From: a virus
IMG/VR virus record: IMGVR_UViG_3300025872_000328
Location: 1 to 22,652 of that record
Strand: one strand, 5' to 3'
DNA length: 22,652 bases
In this document: one piece after another, positions 22,035 through 22,652 of the stretch
Layout: each line of letters begins with the position of its first letter
How positions within the stretch are numbered: position 1 is the first letter of the stretch
The notes under the pieces: model-generated
Database searches by the model: none
Seen by the model: the letters and a program-made list of their open reading frames with translations, nothing else
Told to the model about the DNA's origin: nothing
Translations under genes and position numbers: made by a program

Positions 22035-22065
22035 TTGACATGGCGTAACCGATGGTTGATATAAT
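22035..22065 (+). promoter_or_regulatory. Rightward promoter with flanking dyad and 5' hairpin
   Basis: -35 TTGACA (22035-22040) and -10 TATAAT (22060-22065), both perfect, spacer 19 bases, slightly long. TGACAT (22036-22041) and ATGTCA (22064-22069) form an inverted repeat on the two boxes. The predicted mRNA starts with an 8-bp hairpin, GUUGAGGG/CCUUCAAC (22074-22094). Confidence 0.75.
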
Positions 22066-22110
22066 GTCATCACGTTGAGGGGTTGGCCTTCAACATCACC
22101 GGAGAGATAA

Positions 22111-22308
22111 ATGGACGTTGTATATGTTAAGTCAATCGAAAATTTCAGAGATTTAATGATTTCATCTGAGCAAGAGAAAGTAGACATTTTTTTGCCGGGA
22201 CACTCAGCAAAAATGCTGCTAATTGCAATGCGTTGGTACGACTGGTCGCATGCTGATCTGCAAGTCCATGCTGAAAACATGATTAGCATTGGTTGCGAAC
22301 CTTTTTGA
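22111..22308 (+). CDS. Unknown small protein, 65 residues
   Basis: First gene after the new promoter; GGAG is eight bases before the ATG. Sequence starts MDVVYVKSIENFRDLM and has FLPGHSAKMLLIAMRWYDW in the middle. Acidic N-terminal half, amphipathic helix after. No family recognised, no signal or membrane segment. The strong promoter suggests high or early expression, as for phage host-takeover proteins; that is inference only. Confidence 0.65.
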   Translation: MDVVYVKSIENFRDLMISSEQEKVDIFLPGHSAKMLLIAMRWYDWSHADLQVHAENMISIGCEPF

Positions 22309-22319
22309 TTGTTGCCGCT

Positions 22320-22502
22320 ATGGATGATTTTGACACCCCAAACACAAAGCCCGGATTCTGCCCTGAGTGTGACCAACGGGCAGACATCTGGAACGCTACC
22401 AAAAACCATTGGGAATGCTGCTACTGCAACTGGTCTGGATCAAAACCCAATCAAGAAAAACGCTTCAAACAGGAGAACGAGTCATGGTTTATTTGTTCGT
22501 AA
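22320..22502 (+). CDS. Small zinc-ribbon protein, 60 residues
   Basis: CPEC (C14, C17) and CCYC (C33, C36) form a clear four-Cys zinc ribbon in the N-terminal two thirds, followed by a charged tail. Starting at ATG 22320; no good ribosome site is seen, so translation may be coupled to the gene ending 12 bases upstream (TTG 22293 is an alternative start). Function unknown; such phage mini-ribbons may bind nucleic acid or host proteins. Confidence 0.6.
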   Translation: MDDFDTPNTKPGFCPECDQRADIWNATKNHWECCYCNWSGSKPNQEKRFKQENESWFICS

Positions 22503-22651
22503 TGCTTTGCATCATCATTTTCCCTTCAGCCGCTTTCTATGGTTGCTACGCATGGGCCGATCGCTACCAGTCCGCATCCCGCATGAGTAAGGCCGAACGT
22601 GATCGCCGTGAGCGCGATAGTCGCTACGCCAAAATGCTTCGGAGGGCGTGA
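22484..22651 (+). CDS. Small membrane protein, 55 residues
   Basis: ATG 22484 follows GGAG by eight bases and lies within the end of the zinc-ribbon gene. Residues 2-24 form one hydrophobic transmembrane segment (VYLFVMLCIIIFPSAAFYGC), followed by a basic, Arg/Asp-rich cytoplasmic-type tail (SKAERDRRERDSRY). The layout is an N-out, C-in single-pass protein. GGAGG just before its stop may be the ribosome site of a further gene beyond the window. Function unknown. Confidence 0.65.
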   Translation: MVYLFVMLCIIIFPSAAFYGCYAWADRYQSASRMSKAERDRRERDSRYAKMLRRA

Positions 22652-22652
22652 T

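Overview
This window is part of a tailed double-stranded DNA bacteriophage or prophage genome, most likely a siphovirus of a proteobacterial (probably gammaproteobacterial) host. The evidence is the unbroken head-to-tail gene order, a long-tail assembly chaperone pair with a -1 frameshift, and an early region with a RecE/RecT/SSB set. I see no integrase, lysis gene or classical CI repressor, so lifestyle cannot be decided. No rRNA, tRNA, CRISPR array or insertion sequence was seen, and no stretch over 300 bases lacks a gene.

Layout. (1) 15-10600, minus strand: morphogenesis genes transcribed leftward, from small and large terminase through DUF4055-type portal, Mu F-like head protein, scaffold, P22-type coat protein, several small head, neck and connector proteins, tail terminator, tail tube, and the G/GT tail chaperones. 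Two strong intrinsic terminators follow the two most abundant products (coat and tail tube). (2) 10575-13645, minus: DUF3310 protein, MazG-like protein, two very small ORFs, and a TOPRIM + VapE-type primase-helicase. The primase 3' end lies in a cluster of inverted and direct repeats that is a candidate origin or operator. (3) 13739-17046, minus: a deoxyribosyltransferase-like protein behind a structured 118-base leader, a VRR-NUC nuclease, a 47-residue ORF, a DEAH helicase, a C5-cytosine-methyltransferase-like protein, and a small HTH regulator. (4) 17047-17143: a compact control region in which two divergent promoters interlock base for base and a dyad operator sits beside them. (5) 17144-19283, plus: RecE-like exonuclease, a small unknown, RecT, SSB-like protein, closed by a UUCG-loop terminator. 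(6) 19359-22031, plus: a ParB-like protein with an extra C-terminal domain, overlapping by one base a PP-loop ATPase of the PAPS-reductase (DUF3440, IbrA-like) family, then a zinc-ribbon/HTH protein. (7) 22035-22651, plus: a new promoter and three small ORFs.

How it works together (inference). The 17.1 kb switch chooses between leftward transcription (regulator, helicase, primase, nucleotide metabolism, then packaging and virion genes) and rightward transcription (recombination, then the ParB/PP-loop pair). The least understood and most interesting part is the ParB-fusion + PP-loop ATPase pair with its Zn-HTH neighbour. It resembles the E. coli IbrB/IbrA pair, and its biochemical role, possibly nucleic-acid modification or regulation, cannot be read from the sequence alone.
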